From Oscillospiraceae bacterium (GTDB taxonomy: Bacteria > Bacillota > Clostridia > Oscillospirales > Acutalibacteraceae): a DNA stretch of 9,239 bases. The notes under the pieces were generated by a model that saw only the letters and a list, made by a program, of their open reading frames with translations, made no database searches and was not told where the DNA came from. The stretch lies in the NCBI GenBank assembly GCA_902782805.1, contig CACZON010000102.1, positions 1 to 9,239 on the forward strand. The letters are read 5' to 3'. Positions 7,329 through 9,239 of this stretch are shown here, in pieces; position 1 is the first letter of the stretch, and every line of letters begins with the position of its first letter. The position numbers and the translations under genes are program-made.

Positions 7329-9239
7329 ATGCCAGAATATACGTATTCCGCCTTTATTTCCTACCGCCATACGCCGCTCGACGAAGCGGTCGCAAAAAAG
7401 CTGCATTCTCTGATCGAGAACTATTCGATCCCGCACGATATCCGCAAGGCGACCGGGATCCAGAAGCTCCGGCGCGTTTTTCGCGATCAGGAGGAGCTGC
7501 CGCTCTCAACGGACCTCGGCGCGGATATCCACGCCGCGCTGGAAGGGTCCGAGTGGCTGATCGTTCTATGCTCGCCGCGCTATCTCGAATCGCGCTGGTG
7601 CAACGCGGAGATCGATTATTTCATTTCGCTCGGAAGGCGCGACCATATCCTCGCGCTGCTTCTGGACGGGGAGCCCGAGAACGCTTTTCCGCAGCAGCTG
7701 CGATACGCCGTGGTCAACGGAAAAACCGTTGAGATCGAACCGCTCGCCGGCGACGTCCGCGCCAAAGACGAAGGCGCCGCGCTTCGCAGGCTCAAGGACG
7801 AAAAGCTGCGTCTGCTCGCGCCGATGCTCGGCGTCGGCTACGATCAGCTTCGTCAGCGCGCCCGCCGGAGAAAACGCCGGATTGCCGTTTCCGTAACCGC
7901 GGCGTGCTTTGCGGTCCTCGCCGGGCTGCTCGGCTATACGCTCAAGAAAAACGCCGAGGTACGCGTTCAGCGCGATCTTGCGCTCGATAACCAGATGCAG
8001 CTTCTGATCGAGCAGGCGAATATTTTTGCGGATAACGGCGATAAGATCCTCGCGGTGGACAACCTCGTGGAGGCGGCCGAAATCCGCGAAACGATCGGAA
8101 CGGGCAACGACGAAGCCTACCAGACCGCGCTGGAATACGCGCTCTACAACGGCTCCTTCGATACGGTCCTGACGCTCGATACCGGGAACCGGAAATTCAG
8201 TTCGCTGAAATTTTCCCACAACGATCAGTACCTTCTGGCGATCACGAACCTCAATTCCGCCTGCCTGATCGATGCGAATACCGGAAAGATCCTGTATACG
8301 GTCTCCCGCAGCAACCTCGGCCAGCTCGATTCGATCGGCTTTACGAAGGACGACCGGTATTTCTTCATGGTCGATTCCTGGTACGGCTTCGTTTCGCTCT
8401 ACGACGTCGCAACGGGCGAGCTTTACCGCCAGTACGACGGATCGGGAGAATTCTCCTGGAATATCGCCGGAAAGGTCTTTGCGATGGACAACCACCGGAT
8501 CCTGATCGTCAAGGGAAATACGCTCGTCCTCTGGGATTACGAGCAGGATTTTGCAAGGGAGATCCTGCCCTGCGGCGAGTATCGGCTCGACGCCTACACC
8601 CGGCCGCTGATCGTTGAGCTCGCGCCGGACGAAAGCGCGGTCGCGATCGGCTCCCACGGCGGCGAGACCGGCATGAAGATCGTTTCGCTCAATGGTACGA
8701 AGGAACTTTCGCTCGAGCGCGACGCCCAGCGCGGATATATGAATCTGATGTTCAGCGGCGACGGAAAGCTCCTCTGTGCCGTCTCGGGTACGATGTATTT
8801 CGTCTGGAATACGGAAAACGGACGCATCGTCCTTTCCGGAACCGGCTCCGAGCAGTATTCCGGCGCGGAAAACGCGCTGATCAATTACGACGGCAGCGTG
8901 CTTCTGTGGATGTCGTCGACCTATCTTCGGGCGATCCGCGTTTCCGACGGCGAAACGCTCTGGGAGAAAGAAGAGAAGGATTCCCATCTTTCAACGGAGG
9001 CGTATCTCTCGCCGAACGGCAAATACGTCTGTACGAGCGGCGGGATTTCCGGTGTCTTCGACCTTCGGACCGGCGAGATGCTCTGTGATCAGGGCGGAAC
9101 CGTTTTTTCGAGCGATTCCAAGAGAGTGGTCTGCGGAACGTATTCGAGCGACCCGAAGCTTTTGATCACGCCGGACGGCGCAACCACGAAGCGCATCCCG
9201 AACTACGGCGAAACGCTCTACGAGGTCCCGCGCTACACG
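7329..9239 (+). CDS. TIR domain / transmembrane helix / WD40-like beta-propeller protein (3'-truncated by window)
   Basis: The frame opens at ATG 7329 (AGGGA 7 nt upstream) and has no stop through 9239, so 637 residues are visible and the C-terminus is missing. Residues about 4-120 form a bacterial TIR domain: YSAFISYRH (6-14), FRDQEELPLSTDL (51-63), WLIVLCSPRYLESRWCNAEI (76-95). Glu94 in the SRWCNAE motif aligns with the catalytic glutamate of TIR NADases. A charged linker (about 132-177) leads to a basic patch, RARRRKRR (177-184), and one hydrophobic helix (185-205). By the positive-inside rule the TIR domain is cytoplasmic. The outer part (about 278-637) shows repeated beta-propeller motifs such as LIDANTGKIL, LYDVATGELY, VWNTENGRIV and VFDLRTGEML. 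Role inferred: an envelope sensor or scaffold coupled to NAD+ cleavage or TIR signalling. Ligand, partners and activity are unknown. Confidence 0.88.
   Translation, partial: MPEYTYSAFISYRHTPLDEAVAKKLHSLIENYSIPHDIRKATGIQKLRRVFRDQEELPLSTDLGADIHAALEGSEWLIVLCSPRYLESRWCNAEIDYFISLGRRDHILALLLDGEPENAFPQQLRYAVVNGKTVEIEPLAGDVRAKDEGAALRRLKDEKLRLLAPMLGVGYDQLRQRARRRKRRIAVSVTAACFAVLAGLLGYTLKKNAEVRVQRDLALDNQMQLLIEQANIFADNGDKILAVDNLVEAAEIRETIGTGNDEAYQTALEYALYNGSFDTVLTLDTGNRKFSSLKFSHNDQYLLAITNLNSACLIDANTGKILYTVSRSNLGQLDSIGFTKDDRYFFMVDSWYGFVSLYDVATGELYRQYDGSGEFSWNIAGKVFAMDNHRILIVKGNTLVLWDYEQDFAREILPCGEYRLDAYTRPLIVELAPDESAVAIGSHGGETGMKIVSLNGTKELSLERDAQRGYMNLMFSGDGKLLCAVSGTMYFVWNTENGRIVLSGTGSEQYSGAENALINYDGSVLLWMSSTYLRAIRVSDGETLWEKEEKDSHLSTEAYLSPNGKYVCTSGGISGVFDLRTGEMLCDQGGTVFSSDSKRVVCGTYSSDPKLLITPDGATTKRIPNYGETLYEVPRYT

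Noticed and set aside
7566..8987. 473-codon minus-strand open frame opposite the TIR/propeller gene
   Set aside because: The plus-strand frame from 7329 has a ribosome binding site, TIR motifs, a membrane helix and propeller repeats. The antisense frame has none of these.
7329..9239. Thoeris-type or other named defence system
   Set aside because: Only the TIR gene is visible. No partner such as a SIR2/SLOG effector, pAgo, or a second TIR is in the window, and neighbours upstream are housekeeping genes, so a named system cannot be assigned.

Overview
The window looks like chromosomal DNA of an anaerobic, probably gut or rumen, Clostridia-type Firmicute. This is inferred from pyrophosphate-dependent glycolytic enzymes, a lipoprotein L,D-transpeptidase, an aldo/keto reductase with a C-terminal ferredoxin module, AGGAG-type ribosome binding sites, sigma-A-type promoters, and a TIR/membrane/beta-propeller protein of a kind I associate with this group. 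No rRNA, tRNA, CRISPR array, transposase or phage gene is visible. There are five protein genes, four complete and one running off the right edge.

Left part (1-4853): two central-carbon enzymes are divergently transcribed from a 425-bp spacer. On the minus strand is a long-form diphosphate-dependent 6-phosphofructokinase (65-1732). On the plus strand is pyruvate, phosphate dikinase (2158-4788), closed by a strong intrinsic terminator (4821-4853). Both enzymes can use PPi in the glycolytic direction, so the pair reads as a PPi-linked glycolysis module. The ppdK transcript appears to have a leader of about 210 nt with three hairpins, and a 13-bp palindrome covers its -35 box. The 3' end of the phosphofructokinase gene runs into a 27-bp tandem repeat that repeats its last two codons and stop.

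Middle part (4854-7236): two genes, each with its own promoter and hairpin terminator. The first is a cysteine-rich lipoprotein with an L,D-transpeptidase (YkuD-like) domain (4974-5798). The second is an aldo/keto reductase with two 4Fe-4S motifs (6078-7193).

Right part (7237-9239): a gene starting at 7329 stays open to the window edge, giving 637 visible residues. It encodes an N-terminal TIR domain with the candidate NADase glutamate (Glu94), one transmembrane helix, and a C-terminal WD40-like beta-propeller predicted to lie outside the cell. This is the least ordinary gene here and the best candidate for a signalling or defence function. Its 3' end and downstream partners cannot be seen.

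Another notable signal is inside ppdK. Synonymous codon choice switches abruptly near 3550-3720 (Leu CTG to CTC, loss of GGT) while the protein stays intact, which suggests a recombinant gene or an assembly join between strains. Every gene seems to be its own transcription unit, so neighbourhood alone says little about shared function beyond the pfp/ppdK pair.
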